DNA of 64,000 bases from Dethiothermospora halolimnae (GTDB lineage: Bacteria > Bacillota > Clostridia > Tissierellales > VENL01), in contig NZ_JBAKFX010000003.1 of NCBI RefSeq assembly GCF_037577855.1, forward strand, positions 1 through 64,000. Reading direction: 5' to 3'. The translations under genes and the position numbers were made by a program. How positions within the stretch are numbered: position 1 is the first letter of the stretch; each line of letters begins with the position of its first letter. Positions 15,047 through 24,142 of this stretch are shown here, piece after piece. The notes beneath the pieces were generated by a model. That model did no database searches. It was given only the letters and a program-made list of their open reading frames with translations, and was not told the DNA's origin.

Positions 15047-17926
15047 CTATGCTACATTTCTTAACATATATAAGCTTGCACTTTCATTTTTACTTACATC
15101 TATAATTCTATCTCCAACTTTTGGATCTATTTCTTTGTATTTTTTAATGTTCTCTATTAATGCATCCCTTACTAATTCATATGTGTTGGTCCATTGAACC
15201 TCTCTTAACATTGTAAAGTTATCCTGTCCTCCTGCTAAGAAGTCATTTGTTGAAGCTGTATATGTTTTATCCATTTCAATAGCTGTTCCATCTTCTAAGG
15301 TAATATCTATTACCCTTTCGCCTTCCGGTTTTGTTGAGTCATAAGTGAATTTAAGACCAGATATTTGTAACATACCCTTTTCTAATGTTACACTTTGCTC
15401 TAACATAGCCTTTATTTGTGCTCCTGTCATTTCACCGGTTACTATAGTATTATCAAAAGGCATTACTTCAAATACCTCTCCAACTGTTATATCCCCAGCA
15501 TCCATATTAGCTCTGATTCCACCGGCATTTGTAAAGGATATATCTGTCTCTACCATTTCCCTTACAGCATCAGTCATCCAGTTTCCTGCAGCTGACTCAT
15601 TGTTATAGTCTTTAGTTAATCCATTAGGTGCTTTACCTATCACTTCACCGAAGATTGGCTCTAAAGTTTCATTATATTTAGCAACCATATCTTCCATAGC
15701 CTTTACTGGTTCAACATCTAAGTTACCTTTTCTTACCTCTATAAGTTCTACATCTTTTTTAACTACTTCTTTTTTATTTGTATCATACATAAGGGTTATA
15801 TGACCCATCATTCTTCCATGTTTATATCCCATAACTAAAGGCATATCATTAACTATACCCGTTACTTGTCTATGGCTATGACCCCCTATTACAGCATGGG
15901 CACCAGTAACTCCTTGAGCTAGTTCTTTTAATGCTCCAGTTATTTCTCCTGTTTCCCTATCTTGATCGGCAGGGATATGACCTAATAATACTACTATATC
16001 TGCACCCTTTCTTTTTACTTCAGGGATAAGTTTATTTGCTATCTTAACTGGGTCTTCAAATGTGTAATCCTTTACATATTCATATTTTGCAGCAGTAGTT
16101 GTTTCTTCAGTTGCAAAACCAATAATACCTATATTAATTCCATTTTTCTCAACTATCGTATAAGGCTTTGCCCAAGATACTAGTTTACCATCTTTATATA
16201 TATTGGAAACAAGTACTTCATACTCTGCATCTCCAAAGGTTTCAAGGGCTTTTTCTATACCCCAGTCAAATTCGTGATTTCCTATTGTGGTTGCATCATA
16301 TCCTATTGTATTCATCATCTCAACAACTGGCTTTCCAAAAAGTACATTTGACATAGGTGTCCCTTGGAAAGAGTCTCCAGCATCTAATATAACAGTACCC
16401 TCTGGATTTTGACTCTTATAATAGTTCATATAAGCAGCTAGTTTAGCAGCTCCTGCCTCATATCCACCTTCTAGTTTACCGTGGAAATCATTAGTTGTTA
16501 ATATGTCTATTTTCTTAACATGATCATTATTTGTTGGGAATTTTTCAAATTTCATTATATCTGAAATCATCTTTGATATATCTGTATTGTTAAGAACACC
16601 TTCAAAGTTTTCAGAACCCGGTCCATATGAGAATACAGGAACCATGTTTCCTGAGTGTCCACCTGTATCACTTTTTGCTCTAACACTGGCACTCATAACT
16701 CCAGCATTATATTTGTCTGCTATGATACTTCCTATTTCCCAACCTACTTTATAGGCATAGTATAAACTACCATCATCCTCATTAACAATACTTCCATTAA
16801 ACTTAGCTACTTCTTCGTCTGTTAGTTCTATATTTGCATATGTTTTAAATACTTCCTTCACACTTTCTGTGGTATATCCAGTTCCTTCTTCATTTTCTAC
16901 TAGCTTTCCAGCCATATATTCTGGAGAAACCTCTATTTCCTTAAGAGCTTCTATATCCATTACTTCTGAAGCTGCAAATCCCATTGTTTCGTGGTCAGCT
17001 AACACTATAACTAATGTTTCTTTATCTTTTTTAGCAAAGTCTACTGCCTTTTTAACAGCATTATCAAACTCTATAGTTTCTTTCCATACCCCTGTAACAT
17101 CTGCTGCATGGGCTGCGTGGTCTATTCTAGCTCCCTCTACCATTAAGAAGAAACCATCTTTTGATTTATCAAGAACTTCTAAAGCCTTATCTTGCATCTC
17201 AACTAATGTTGGTTCATTACTATTAGTTTCTTCCCTATCTGCTTTATAGTTCATATATGAAGGATGGAATAACCCTAATAATTTGTCTGCATCTTTAACT
17301 TTATTTAGTTCATCTCTATTAGATGCATATGTATAACCCTTTTCTTTAAACTTTTCAACTAAGTCTACACCATCTTGCTTTTTAGGTGAAAAGTATTTTG
17401 AACCTCCACCAAGTAAAACATCATAATCACTTTCAAGCATTTCTCTAGCTATAGCTGCATTATCTGATCTACTATCTACACTAGCTGTAAAAGCTGCAGG
17501 TGTGGCATCAACTACTGTATTGGTTGATATAACTCCAACCTTACTTCCATTAGCCTTAAATAGGTCCAATATGCTGTCTACTTTAAGACCATTTTCATCT
17601 ACTCCAACCATTCCATTACCTGTTTTAACTCCTGTGGCCATAGCCGTTCCAGCAGCTGCTGAATCGGTCACTATGTTATCAGCAGAATAGGTTTGCATTA
17701 AAGCAACATTAGGTAACGTTTGCATAAACAGCTTTCCTACTCTACCATGTTCAAATAATCTAGCCACCTCTAATTGACCTACTCCCATTCCATCTCCTAC
17801 CATAACTATGACATTTTTTATTTCTCTCTGTTCCTCTGTCTTGTCCTTAGCCATAATAGGACTTGTAAATACTGTTGTTATTATTAGCATAATAACTAAT
17901 AACATTGATATTTTTTTCTTATTCAT
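15047..17926 (-). CDS. Secreted alkaline phosphatase / 5'-nucleotidase fusion
   Basis: A 959-residue protein with a signal peptide (ending about SPIMAKD). Residues about 36-470 are an alkaline phosphatase: metal ligand D45 in MVGDGMG, nucleophile S89 in TDSAAAGTAMATG, and histidine motifs RIDHAAHAAD, LADHETMGF and GGHSGN. Residues about 478-800 are a calcineurin-like 5'-nucleotidase domain (TTNDFHGKLEGG, DAGDSFQGTP, GNHEFDWG, GHSHRQ) and about 800-945 its C-terminal substrate domain (NAGGIRANMDAGDITV, VMPFDNTIV). The two are usually separate proteins. The product should dephosphorylate nucleotides outside the cell completely to nucleoside and phosphate. No anchoring motif is visible. A strong AGGGAGG site precedes the start. 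Confidence 0.93.
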   Translation of the reverse strand: MNKKKISMLLVIMLIITTVFTSPIMAKDKTEEQREIKNVIVMVGDGMGVGQLEVARLFEHGRVGKLFMQTLPNVALMQTYSADNIVTDSAAAGTAMATGVKTGNGMVGVDENGLKVDSILDLFKANGSKVGVISTNTVVDATPAAFTASVDSRSDNAAIAREMLESDYDVLLGGGSKYFSPKKQDGVDLVEKFKEKGYTYASNRDELNKVKDADKLLGLFHPSYMNYKADREETNSNEPTLVEMQDKALEVLDKSKDGFFLMVEGARIDHAAHAADVTGVWKETIEFDNAVKKAVDFAKKDKETLVIVLADHETMGFAASEVMDIEALKEIEVSPEYMAGKLVENEEGTGYTTESVKEVFKTYANIELTDEEVAKFNGSIVNEDDGSLYYAYKVGWEIGSIIADKYNAGVMSASVRAKSDTGGHSGNMVPVFSYGPGSENFEGVLNNTDISKMISDIMKFEKFPTNNDHVKKIDILTTNDFHGKLEGGYEAGAAKLAAYMNYYKSQNPEGTVILDAGDSFQGTPMSNVLFGKPVVEMMNTIGYDATTIGNHEFDWGIEKALETFGDAEYEVLVSNIYKDGKLVSWAKPYTIVEKNGINIGIIGFATEETTTAAKYEYVKDYTFEDPVKIANKLIPEVKRKGADIVVLLGHIPADQDRETGEITGALKELAQGVTGAHAVIGGHSHRQVTGIVNDMPLVMGYKHGRMMGHITLMYDTNKKEVVKKDVELIEVRKGNLDVEPVKAMEDMVAKYNETLEPIFGEVIGKAPNGLTKDYNNESAAGNWMTDAVREMVETDISFTNAGGIRANMDAGDITVGEVFEVMPFDNTIVTGEMTGAQIKAMLEQSVTLEKGMLQISGLKFTYDSTKPEGERVIDITLEDGTAIEMDKTYTASTNDFLAGGQDNFTMLREVQWTNTYELVRDALIENIKKYKEIDPKVGDRIIDVSKNESASLYMLRNVA

Positions 17927-18008
17927 ATTTTTTCCTCCCTTTATTTATATATGGTATTTATAACTTAATGTTTAAATTCGACATTTTTTTGTGGAATCCT
18001 TCTTTTAA

Positions 18009-18294
18009 TTAAAGAATAGATGTGGTTATTTTACTCCCTATGGTCGTAAAATTTCATTATAATGGGCTGGGGGATTACGAATCCCCCAGCAACAAATCAA
18101 GATTACCAATACACTAGTAACGAATCAAGATTACCAATACACTAGTAACAAATCAGGATTACCAATACACTAGCAAGATAGATTGAAAATCACTAGAGCA
18201 ATTAATATAAACAGGGAATGAATTCCTCTCTACAGTTTCAGACCCGTAGTTTTTGGATATTTCATTGGACAGGGCATGCCCTGTCCCTACGTCT
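18009..18294. repeat. Palindromic modules and three 28-bp tandem repeats
   Basis: Begins with half an AGAATA-type element (TTTTACTCCC-TAT-GGTCGTAAAA), then GGGGGATTACGAATCCCCC at about 18069-18087, then three tandem 28-bp units at 18091-18118, 18119-18146 and 18147-18174 (GATTACCAATACACTAG core), and then GGACAGGGCATGCCCTGTCC at about 18260. No gene seen; no spacers, so not a CRISPR. Confidence 0.85.
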
Positions 18295-19443
18295 TTATAT
18301 TTCTTCTTTCTTCTTTACACTTTCTTCTTTAATTAAGATTTCCACTATCCTCTCGGATGCTTTTCCGTCACCGTAGGGATTTACTGCATTGGACATTTTA
18401 TTATATTCTTCTTCATTGTTCACAAGGGTATCTATCTCTCTAAATATATTATCCCTTTCCACACCTAATAGTTTTGCTGTTCCAGCCTCTATACCCTCAG
18501 GTCTTTCAGTTTCCCTTCTTGCTACTAATATGGGTTTTCCAAGGGATGGAGCCTCTTCTTGGATTCCCCCTGAGTCTGTAACTATAAGATAACTTCTAGC
18601 CTGAAGATTGGCAAAGGGTAAATAGTCTAAAGGTTCTATAATATGTACTCTATCTAAATCCTTTAATATAGGATTGGCGATATTTCTTACTTTGGGATTT
18701 AAATGTATGGGGAATATCACCTCTACATCTTCATTTTTAAGCACCACATCTTTTATTGCATTAAAAATGTTTTCCATTGGTTTTCCAAGGTTCTCTTTTC
18801 TATGGGCTGTCATGGTTATTATCTTTTTGTTTTTATAGTCTATACTATTTAATAGTTCATTTTCAAAAACATATTCATCATCCACAACTTCAAACAAAGC
18901 ATCTATCTGGGTATTTCCAGTAATAAATATTCTACTATCTTCATACCCTTCATTTAATAAATTTAATCTGCTTTTTTCTGTCGGTGCAAAGTGATAATTA
19001 GTTATTACACCGGCTAACTTTCTATTTGCCTCCTCTGGATATGGAGAGTATAGATTTCCACTCCTTAGTCCTGCTTCCACATGTCCCACCTTAATGTTAT
19101 TGTAAAATCCAGCTAATGCACCGGCAAATGTCGTGCTAGTATCTCCATGGACCAATAATACATCGGGTTTAAATTCCTTTATGACTTTCTCTAGTCCATT
19201 TAAAGCCCTTGTTGTTATCTCTGCTAGGGTCTGTCCCGGCTTAAATATATTTAAATCATAATCTGGCTTTATATTAAATACGTTTAAAACTTGATCCAAC
19301 ATCTCCCTATGTTGTGCAGTTACACAAATCTTATCTATAACATTTTCATTTTCCCTTAATTTTTTTACCACAGGAGCCATTTTTATGGCCTCTGGTCTGG
19401 TGCCGAAGGTTGATAATACTTTTATTTTTTTCATTTTATTCAT
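18295..19443 (-). CDS. wecB: UDP-N-acetylglucosamine 2-epimerase (non-hydrolysing)
   Basis: The 382-residue enzyme interconverts UDP-GlcNAc and UDP-ManNAc for teichoic-acid linkage units or surface polysaccharide. Motifs include STFGTRPEAIKMAPVV, HVEAGLRSGNLYSPYPEE, MTAHRKENLG and the UDP-binding TDSGGIQEEAPSLGKPIL. Three in-frame ATG codons (19452, 19443, 19434) lie close together; 19443 sits 9 nt after AAAGGA and is chosen. A longer frame to 19491 would be translated from repeat sequence. It lies beside the TagO-type gene, its functional partner. Confidence 0.94.
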   Translation of the reverse strand: MNKMKKIKVLSTFGTRPEAIKMAPVVKKLRENENVIDKICVTAQHREMLDQVLNVFNIKPDYDLNIFKPGQTLAEITTRALNGLEKVIKEFKPDVLLVHGDTSTTFAGALAGFYNNIKVGHVEAGLRSGNLYSPYPEEANRKLAGVITNYHFAPTEKSRLNLLNEGYEDSRIFITGNTQIDALFEVVDDEYVFENELLNSIDYKNKKIITMTAHRKENLGKPMENIFNAIKDVVLKNEDVEVIFPIHLNPKVRNIANPILKDLDRVHIIEPLDYLPFANLQARSYLIVTDSGGIQEEAPSLGKPILVARRETERPEGIEAGTAKLLGVERDNIFREIDTLVNNEEEYNKMSNAVNPYGDGKASERIVEILIKEESVKKKEEI

Positions 19444-19471
19444 TTTATTCATTCCTTTCCTTTTATATAAT

Positions 19472-19717
19472 TGACAATCGACAGTTGCCAATTGAAAATT
19501 AAAGGTGGTTTTACTCCCTTTGGTCGTAAAATATTATTGTAATAAGTGCTGGGGGATTACGAATCCCCCAGCAACTGGACAAGGGGGAATGAATTCCTCT
19601 TTACAGTGAATAACCCATCGGATAGAGCATGCCCTGTCCATACATAATTTAATTTTGCGAGCATAGCGAGTAAAATCACCTTATTTATTCTTTATTCTCT
19701 ATTATTTATTCTTTAAT
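19472..19717. repeat. Palindromic modules between tagO and wecB
   Basis: TTGACAATCGACAGTTG-type arm, TTTTACTCCC-TTT-GGTCGTAAAA (about 19510-19532), GGGGGATTACGAATCCCCC (about 19551-19569), AGGGCATGCCCT (about 19625), and the box variant GCGAGCATAGCGAG (19655-19668, complement CTC-GC-TAT-GC-TCG), ending in TATTC arms. Confidence 0.8.
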
Positions 19718-19744
19718 AAAAAAGCAAGGTCTCCCTTGCTTTTT
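19718..19744 (-). terminator. Terminator of tagO
   Basis: GCAAGG (19724-19729) pairs with CCTTGC (19734-19739) and is followed on the minus strand by T6. It overlaps the tagO stop codon. This is a simple terminator unlike the repeat modules. Confidence 0.85.
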
Positions 19745-20789
19745 ACTTATTTCTTTCTTTTGCTTTTTTTCCTGCCACTATTCTTTTTCTAGCTGCAGCT
19801 AGTATAGATACTGAAAATATTCCTCCAAGTATCATTACAGCGGTACTAGGTTTTGCATCCGTTAGTATTACAGCAGATACACCTAAAAATACACTTATTG
19901 TATATAAAACTAAAACTGTTTGTTTTTGGCTTAATCCTCTTTTTAAAAGTCTGTGATGAAGGTGACCCTTATCGGCTTCATATATTGGTTTTTTATTTAT
20001 AACCCTTCTAATTATTGCAAAAGTTGTATCAAAAATAGGAATACCAAGAACTAATATCGGTATGGCAATACCTATTGCAGCAACACTTTTCATTACCCCT
20101 TTTATTGCTATAACCGACAGCATATATCCTAAAAACAATGCACCGGTATCTCCCATAAATATTTTGGCTGGATTAAAGTTATGGGGTAAAAATCCAAATG
20201 CAGAGCCTGCTATTATGGCAGACATTATAGCTACACTGGTATATCCATTTATCGATGCCACAAATAATAAACTCATTGAGGCAATGGAGCCAACTCCTGC
20301 TGCTAGTCCATCAACTCCATCTATAAAGTTAAGGGTGTTTGTTATACCCACAACCCAAAATATAGTAATCGGTGTAGAAAGAGCTCCTAATATTAACATA
20401 CCATCTACTTTATCAAAGGGATTGGAAATGAATTCTATTCTTATATCTCCCCATACTAATATAAAGGCAGCAACTATCTGGGCTAGAAACTTGACTTTAG
20501 CTGATAATGGCTTTATATCGTCTATTACTCCAGTTATAACAATTATTGTTGCTCCCACCATTATTGATATTATTCCCTTATCTATAGGATCTATATAAAT
20601 AATCATTGAAATTATGGTAGCAATATATATGGCAAGTCCACCCATTAAAGGCATAGGTTTTTTATGAATTCTTCTATCATCCTTTGGTACATCAACTGCA
20701 CCCACTTTAATAGCAAACCATCTAACCAGCGGTGTAGCCAGATAAGCTATGGCAACAGCTATAAAAAATGGTATATAGTATTTATCCAT
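19743..20789 (-). CDS. tagO: Undecaprenyl-phosphate GlcNAc-1-phosphate transferase (TagO/WecA type)
   Basis: The 348-residue polytopic membrane enzyme (about 11 helices) attaches GlcNAc-1-phosphate to the lipid carrier, starting wall teichoic acid or polysaccharide synthesis. It has the family motifs KKPMPLMGG, TLNFIDGVDGLAAGV (the metal-binding aspartates), FMGDTGALFLGY and the cytoplasmic HLHHRLLKRGLSQKQ loop that separates WecA/TagO from MraY. The next gene downstream, wecB, supplies UDP-ManNAc for the second step of the linkage unit. Confidence 0.94.
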   Translation of the reverse strand: MDKYYIPFFIAVAIAYLATPLVRWFAIKVGAVDVPKDDRRIHKKPMPLMGGLAIYIATIISMIIYIDPIDKGIISIMVGATIIVITGVIDDIKPLSAKVKFLAQIVAAFILVWGDIRIEFISNPFDKVDGMLILGALSTPITIFWVVGITNTLNFIDGVDGLAAGVGSIASMSLLFVASINGYTSVAIMSAIIAGSAFGFLPHNFNPAKIFMGDTGALFLGYMLSVIAIKGVMKSVAAIGIAIPILVLGIPIFDTTFAIIRRVINKKPIYEADKGHLHHRLLKRGLSQKQTVLVLYTISVFLGVSAVILTDAKPSTAVMILGGIFSVSILAAARKRIVAGKKAKERNK

Positions 20790-20917
20790 TGTAACACTCC
20801 TTCTTCAATCCTAGTTTTCCCTTATGTATCTTCTTTTATTTAAGGCAAATTTTTTTCAATTTAATCTTTATTTTAATTTTATTCTAATTAAGGATTTTAG
20901 TCAACTGATAAAATATA

Positions 20918-21057
20918 GTTAATAGTTAACAGTTAATAGTTACTAGTCAAAAGCTTGAAGATAAAAGATTTATTGACACAAGATAGTTAATTTTTAAATA
21001 GAAAGATTGTTTTGTAAGCAAAACAAAGTGGCCGAAGGCCACTTTGCTCTTTATCTA
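20918..21057. repeat. Element with TTAATAGTTAA-type ends
   Basis: AGTTAATAGTTAACAGTTAA at the left and CTATTAACTATTAACTA at the right form inverted ends around a GTGGCC-GAA-GGCCAC hairpin (21024-21046). The right end runs into the dCMP deaminase stop codon. The architecture is that of the AGAATA elements with a different end sequence. Confidence 0.8.
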
Positions 21058-21504
21058 TTAACTATTAACTAATTTTTTTATTTCTATTCCTGCTTCATTT
21101 AAAAGTTTCATGGATAGTTCGTCAGGGTATCCTTTTTCAAATACTATCCTTTTAATACCTGCATTTATTATCATTTTGGCACATAGTACACAGGGTTGAT
21201 CTGTAACGTATATTGTGGCATTGTTTATACTTACACCGGAATTGGCGGCTTGTACTATTGCATTTTGCTCTGCATGGAGTGCTCTACAGAGTTCATGTCT
21301 TTCTCCCGATGGCACCTTTAGTTGTTCCCTAAGACATCCCGTTTCTTCACAGTGGGCAAGTCCTGTAGGTGCCCCATTATATCCTGTTGATAAAATCCTT
21401 TTATCTTTAACTATCAAAGCCCCAACTTGCCTTCTTAAACAAGTTGATCTTTTTTTTACAACATTAACTATCTCCATAAAATAGTTATCCCAAGATGGAC
21501 GCAA
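21058..21504 (-). CDS. dCMP deaminase / ComEB-like deoxycytidylate deaminase
   Basis: The 148-residue zinc enzyme has the cytidine-deaminase motifs LHAEQNAIVQA (zinc ligand His and catalytic Glu) and DQPCVLCAKMI (two zinc cysteines). It deaminates dCMP to dUMP for thymidylate synthesis. A TTG start with AAGGGGTG 7 nt upstream is used. The neighbouring upp gene is also in pyrimidine metabolism. Confidence 0.93.
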   Translation of the reverse strand: MRPSWDNYFMEIVNVVKKRSTCLRRQVGALIVKDKRILSTGYNGAPTGLAHCEETGCLREQLKVPSGERHELCRALHAEQNAIVQAANSGVSINNATIYVTDQPCVLCAKMIINAGIKRIVFEKGYPDELSMKLLNEAGIEIKKLVNS

Positions 21505-21523
21505 CTTAATACACCCCTTTTTT

Positions 21524-21693
21524 AACTAGAGAATAGAGAATAGATTTGGTGCAAAGTGGCCGAAGGCCACTTTGTTTTTATTTAATTTATAGCTTCGACT
21601 TCAGTCGAAGGTTTCCTTATTTGTTCTTTATTCTCTATTCTTTATTCTTTGCTTTAAGTTCTTTATTCTCTACTATTTATTATTTAATTTAAG
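21524..21693. repeat. AGAATA-type palindromic element between upp and the deaminase gene
   Basis: AGAGAATAGAGAATAG end, GTGGCC-GAA-GGCCAC (21552-21574), CTTCGACTTCAGTCGAAG (about 21595-21612), then TTCTTTATTC units up to the upp stop region. Confidence 0.8.
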
Positions 21694-22329
21694 TTATTTC
21701 GTTCCGTAAAGTCTGTCTCCTGCATCTCCTAGGCCAGGGATTATGTAGGCGTGGTCGTTTAGTTTTTCGTCTACTGCTCCCACATATATATCTATATCTG
21801 GATGGGCATCTTGTACAGCTTTTATACCCTCTGGTGCCGCTATAAGACATGCGAATCTTATATTCGTAGCTCCTTTATTTTTAAGGAAAGTTATTGCCGC
21901 CTTTGCTGAGCCTCCCGTTGCAAGCATTGGGTCCAGTACTATTAACTGTCTTTCCCCAACATCGGTTGGTAGTTTACAATAATATTCAACTGGCTCTAAT
22001 GTTTCCGGGTCTCTATAAAGCCCCACATGACCAACTTTAGCTGCCGGTAAAAGATTAAGCATACCCTCTACCATACCGAGACCTGCCCTTAAGATAGGTA
22101 CTATACCTAACTTTTTACCTGATATCACTTCTGATTTAGCCTTCATTATGGGTGTGTCTATGTCTATTGTTTCAAGGGATAAATCCCTAGTTAATTCATA
22201 TCCCATAAGCATAGATACTTCCTTTACAAGCTCCCTAAATTGCTTAGAACCTGTATTTTTATCTCTTATGAATGTTAATTTATGTTTTATAAGTGGATGA
22301 TTCATTTCTATAACTTTACCCATTTTCAT
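21694..22329 (-). CDS. upp: Uracil phosphoribosyltransferase
   Basis: The 211-residue enzyme salvages uracil with PRPP to make UMP. The PRPP loop VLDPMLATGGSA and the uracil-binding YIIPGLGDAGDRLYGT C-terminus are intact. The second codon-ATG at 22323 (MGKVIEM) matches the usual family start, and both are near GGAGG, so either may be used. Upp precedes the atp operon in Bacillus subtilis; here the CoA-transferase, phosphatase and cell-wall genes lie between. Confidence 0.97.
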   Translation of the reverse strand: MKMGKVIEMNHPLIKHKLTFIRDKNTGSKQFRELVKEVSMLMGYELTRDLSLETIDIDTPIMKAKSEVISGKKLGIVPILRAGLGMVEGMLNLLPAAKVGHVGLYRDPETLEPVEYYCKLPTDVGERQLIVLDPMLATGGSAKAAITFLKNKGATNIRFACLIAAPEGIKAVQDAHPDIDIYVGAVDEKLNDHAYIIPGLGDAGDRLYGTK

Positions 22330-22344
22330 ATATCCTCCTTTTAT

Positions 22345-22478
22345 TTAAATAATAGATAATAAAGAATAGAGAATAGATATGGTGCAAAGTGGCCACAGGC
22401 CACTTTGTTTATATTTAATTTTACGACCATCGGGAGTAAAATCTCCTTATCTATTCTTTATTCTCTATTCTTTAATCT
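22345..22478. repeat. AGAATA-type palindromic element between rpiB and upp
   Basis: A textbook copy: AATAAAGAATAGAGAATAG end, GTGGCC-ACA-GGCCAC (22385-22407), TTTTACGACC-ATC-GGGAGTAAAA, and the inverted end CTATTCTTTATTCTC reaching the rpiB stop codon. Confidence 0.88.
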
Positions 22479-22931
22479 TTAATCTAAAGCGTATTTATTC
22501 TCAATACCCTCTATCTTGTCTACTCTTCTTTCATGTCTTCCACCTTGAAAGTCTGTTTTTAGCCAGGTGCTTACTATTTCTATTGCTAAGTCCCTACCTA
22601 ATACTCTGGCTCCCATGGCAAGGACATTGGCATTATTGTGTTCTCTAGACATTTTAGCTGAGTAGCAGTCGCTACATAATGCACATCTTATCCCTGGAAC
22701 CTTATTGGCTGCAATGGATATTCCTATTCCAGTTCCACAACAAACTATACCCTTATCACACTTTCCTTCCTTTACTGCTTCTGCTACTTTTTGTCCAAAT
22801 TCTGGATAGTCCACAGATTCCGTTGAGTCTGTTCCACAGTCAACATATTCAATTCCATTTTCATCTAAGTAGCCTTTTATATGTTCCTTAAGTTCATAAC
22901 CACCATGATCACTACCTATAGCTATTTTCAT
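22479..22931 (-). CDS. rpiB: Ribose-5-phosphate isomerase B
   Basis: The 150-residue RpiB/LacAB family protein interconverts ribose-5-phosphate and ribulose-5-phosphate. The N-terminal GSDHGGYELKEHI, the catalytic cysteine region GIVCCGTGIGISIAANK and the SREHNNANVLAMGARV segment are intact. The GGGAGG ribosome site supports the start. Its order next to the ywlE-like gene matches ywlE-ywlF in Bacillus subtilis. Confidence 0.97.
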   Translation of the reverse strand: MKIAIGSDHGGYELKEHIKGYLDENGIEYVDCGTDSTESVDYPEFGQKVAEAVKEGKCDKGIVCCGTGIGISIAANKVPGIRCALCSDCYSAKMSREHNNANVLAMGARVLGRDLAIEIVSTWLKTDFQGGRHERRVDKIEGIENKYALD

Positions 22932-22939
22932 TATTAAAA

Positions 22940-23203
22940 ACCTCCCTTGCCGAAGCGGCGCCTCGGAATTTTAAATTTAAAATTGTAAATTATAAATTGG
23001 TGCCATTACATAGTTTCTGGGTGCTAGTTGCTATTTGTTTTTATTGTTTTTATTTTAGGTCCATCTACGCCACTTTCAGGGCGGGGTCTGGCATGCCCAG
23101 ACCCTACACACGGGTAAGCATAGCTTCCGTCTCTTTACATCTCTTCTTTAACACAATGTAGCTTCGACTTCAGTCGAAGATTTCCTTATCTATTCTTTAT
23201 TCT
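22940..23203. repeat. Palindromic module mosaic between ywlE and rpiB
   Basis: CCGAAGCGGCGCCTCGG, TTTAAATTTAAAATT tracts, a GGTCTGGCATGCCCAGACC box (about 23086-23104), a CGACTTCAGTCG hairpin and TATTCTTT arms. It is related to the 331-bp unit but with different box sequences. Confidence 0.75.
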
Positions 23204-23665
23204 CTATTCTTTATTCTTTATCTTCTCAAGGGTTTTAACGATGGCCTCTTTAATCTCTTTTGCTGTTTTTTCGTACTCTGCAACTGGCATTCCATAGGGA
23301 TCCATTATGTCTATATTACTATTTACATTTGCATATTCTTTAAGGGTAAATACTTTGTTATATATATCAGGCTTTATTTTTAAAAGAGCATCTTTATGGG
23401 AAGATGTCATAGTAAGAATCAAGTCAGCACTATTTATCATATTATTTGTTATTAATTTAGATTTATGTTTTGTTAAGTCTATATTTCTATTTTTCATAAC
23501 ATCTATAGCCTGTCTTGTGGCAGGACTCCCTTCCATTGCATATATTCCTGCTGATTTAACATTTATATTTAAATCCCTTTCTTTTTTTTCTAATATGTCT
23601 TTAAACAAAGCCTCCGCCATACTACTGCGGCAGGTATTTCCTGTACAAACAAATAGTATGTTCAT
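23204..23665 (-). CDS. ywlE: Low-molecular-weight phosphatase, probably YwlE-type protein-arginine phosphatase
   Basis: The 153-residue protein has the P-loop FVCTGNTCRSSMAEALF with nucleophile C7 and R13, and the general acid in DIMDPYGMPVAEYE. Thr in CTGNTC is the residue linked to arginine-phosphate selectivity in YwlE, which reverses McsB marks. Tyrosine phosphatase activity cannot be excluded from sequence. Synteny (sua5-ywlE-rpiB) supports YwlE. Confidence 0.86.
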   Translation of the reverse strand: MNILFVCTGNTCRSSMAEALFKDILEKKERDLNINVKSAGIYAMEGSPATRQAIDVMKNRNIDLTKHKSKLITNNMINSADLILTMTSSHKDALLKIKPDIYNKVFTLKEYANVNSNIDIMDPYGMPVAEYEKTAKEIKEAIVKTLEKIKNKE

Positions 23666-23682
23666 AATACATACACCCCCTT

Positions 23683-24142
23683 GCCGAAGTGGGACTTCGG
23701 AATTGTTAATTTTTAATTTCTAATTGTTAATTATTGTAGATCCACAGTTTTTGCCTTGAACCGCCTTCGGAATTTTAAATTTTAAATTATAAATTGGTGC
23801 TATTACATAGTTTCTGGATGTTAGTTGCTATTTGTTTTTTATTAATTTTATTTTCGGTCCATTCCCTACACCGCTGGTTGGGGGATTACGAATCCCCCAA
23901 CAACAAAATCAGTGGGATTTTGATATTTTTGATTGCTTGTTATTTTTAAATTGATTTTATTTTCGCCTCTTTCCCGCCACTTTCAGGCCCTACACATGAG
24001 GAAGCATAGCCTCTGTCTCTTTACATTCCTTCTTTACCCATTCTTCTTTAACATAACGTAGCTTCGACTTCAGTCGAAGATTACCATAACTCTCCACTCT
24101 CAATTCTCAACTCTCCACTATATCTTCACATTCCTTCTCTAC
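23683..24142. repeat. Repeat-filled gap between sua5 and ywlE
   Basis: No gene seen. Contains CCGAAGTGGGACTTCGG, TTAATTTTTAATT tracts, TTGGGGGATTACGAATCCCC (about 23877-23898), a fragment of the CGCCACTTTCAGG motif, CTTCGACTTCAGTCGAAG (about 24062-24079) and ACTCTCCACTCTCAATT-type arms up to the sua5 end. Confidence 0.75.

Noticed and set aside
18091..18174. Possible CRISPR array
   Set aside because: The repeats are directly adjacent with no unique spacers, only three copies, and no cas genes are in the window.
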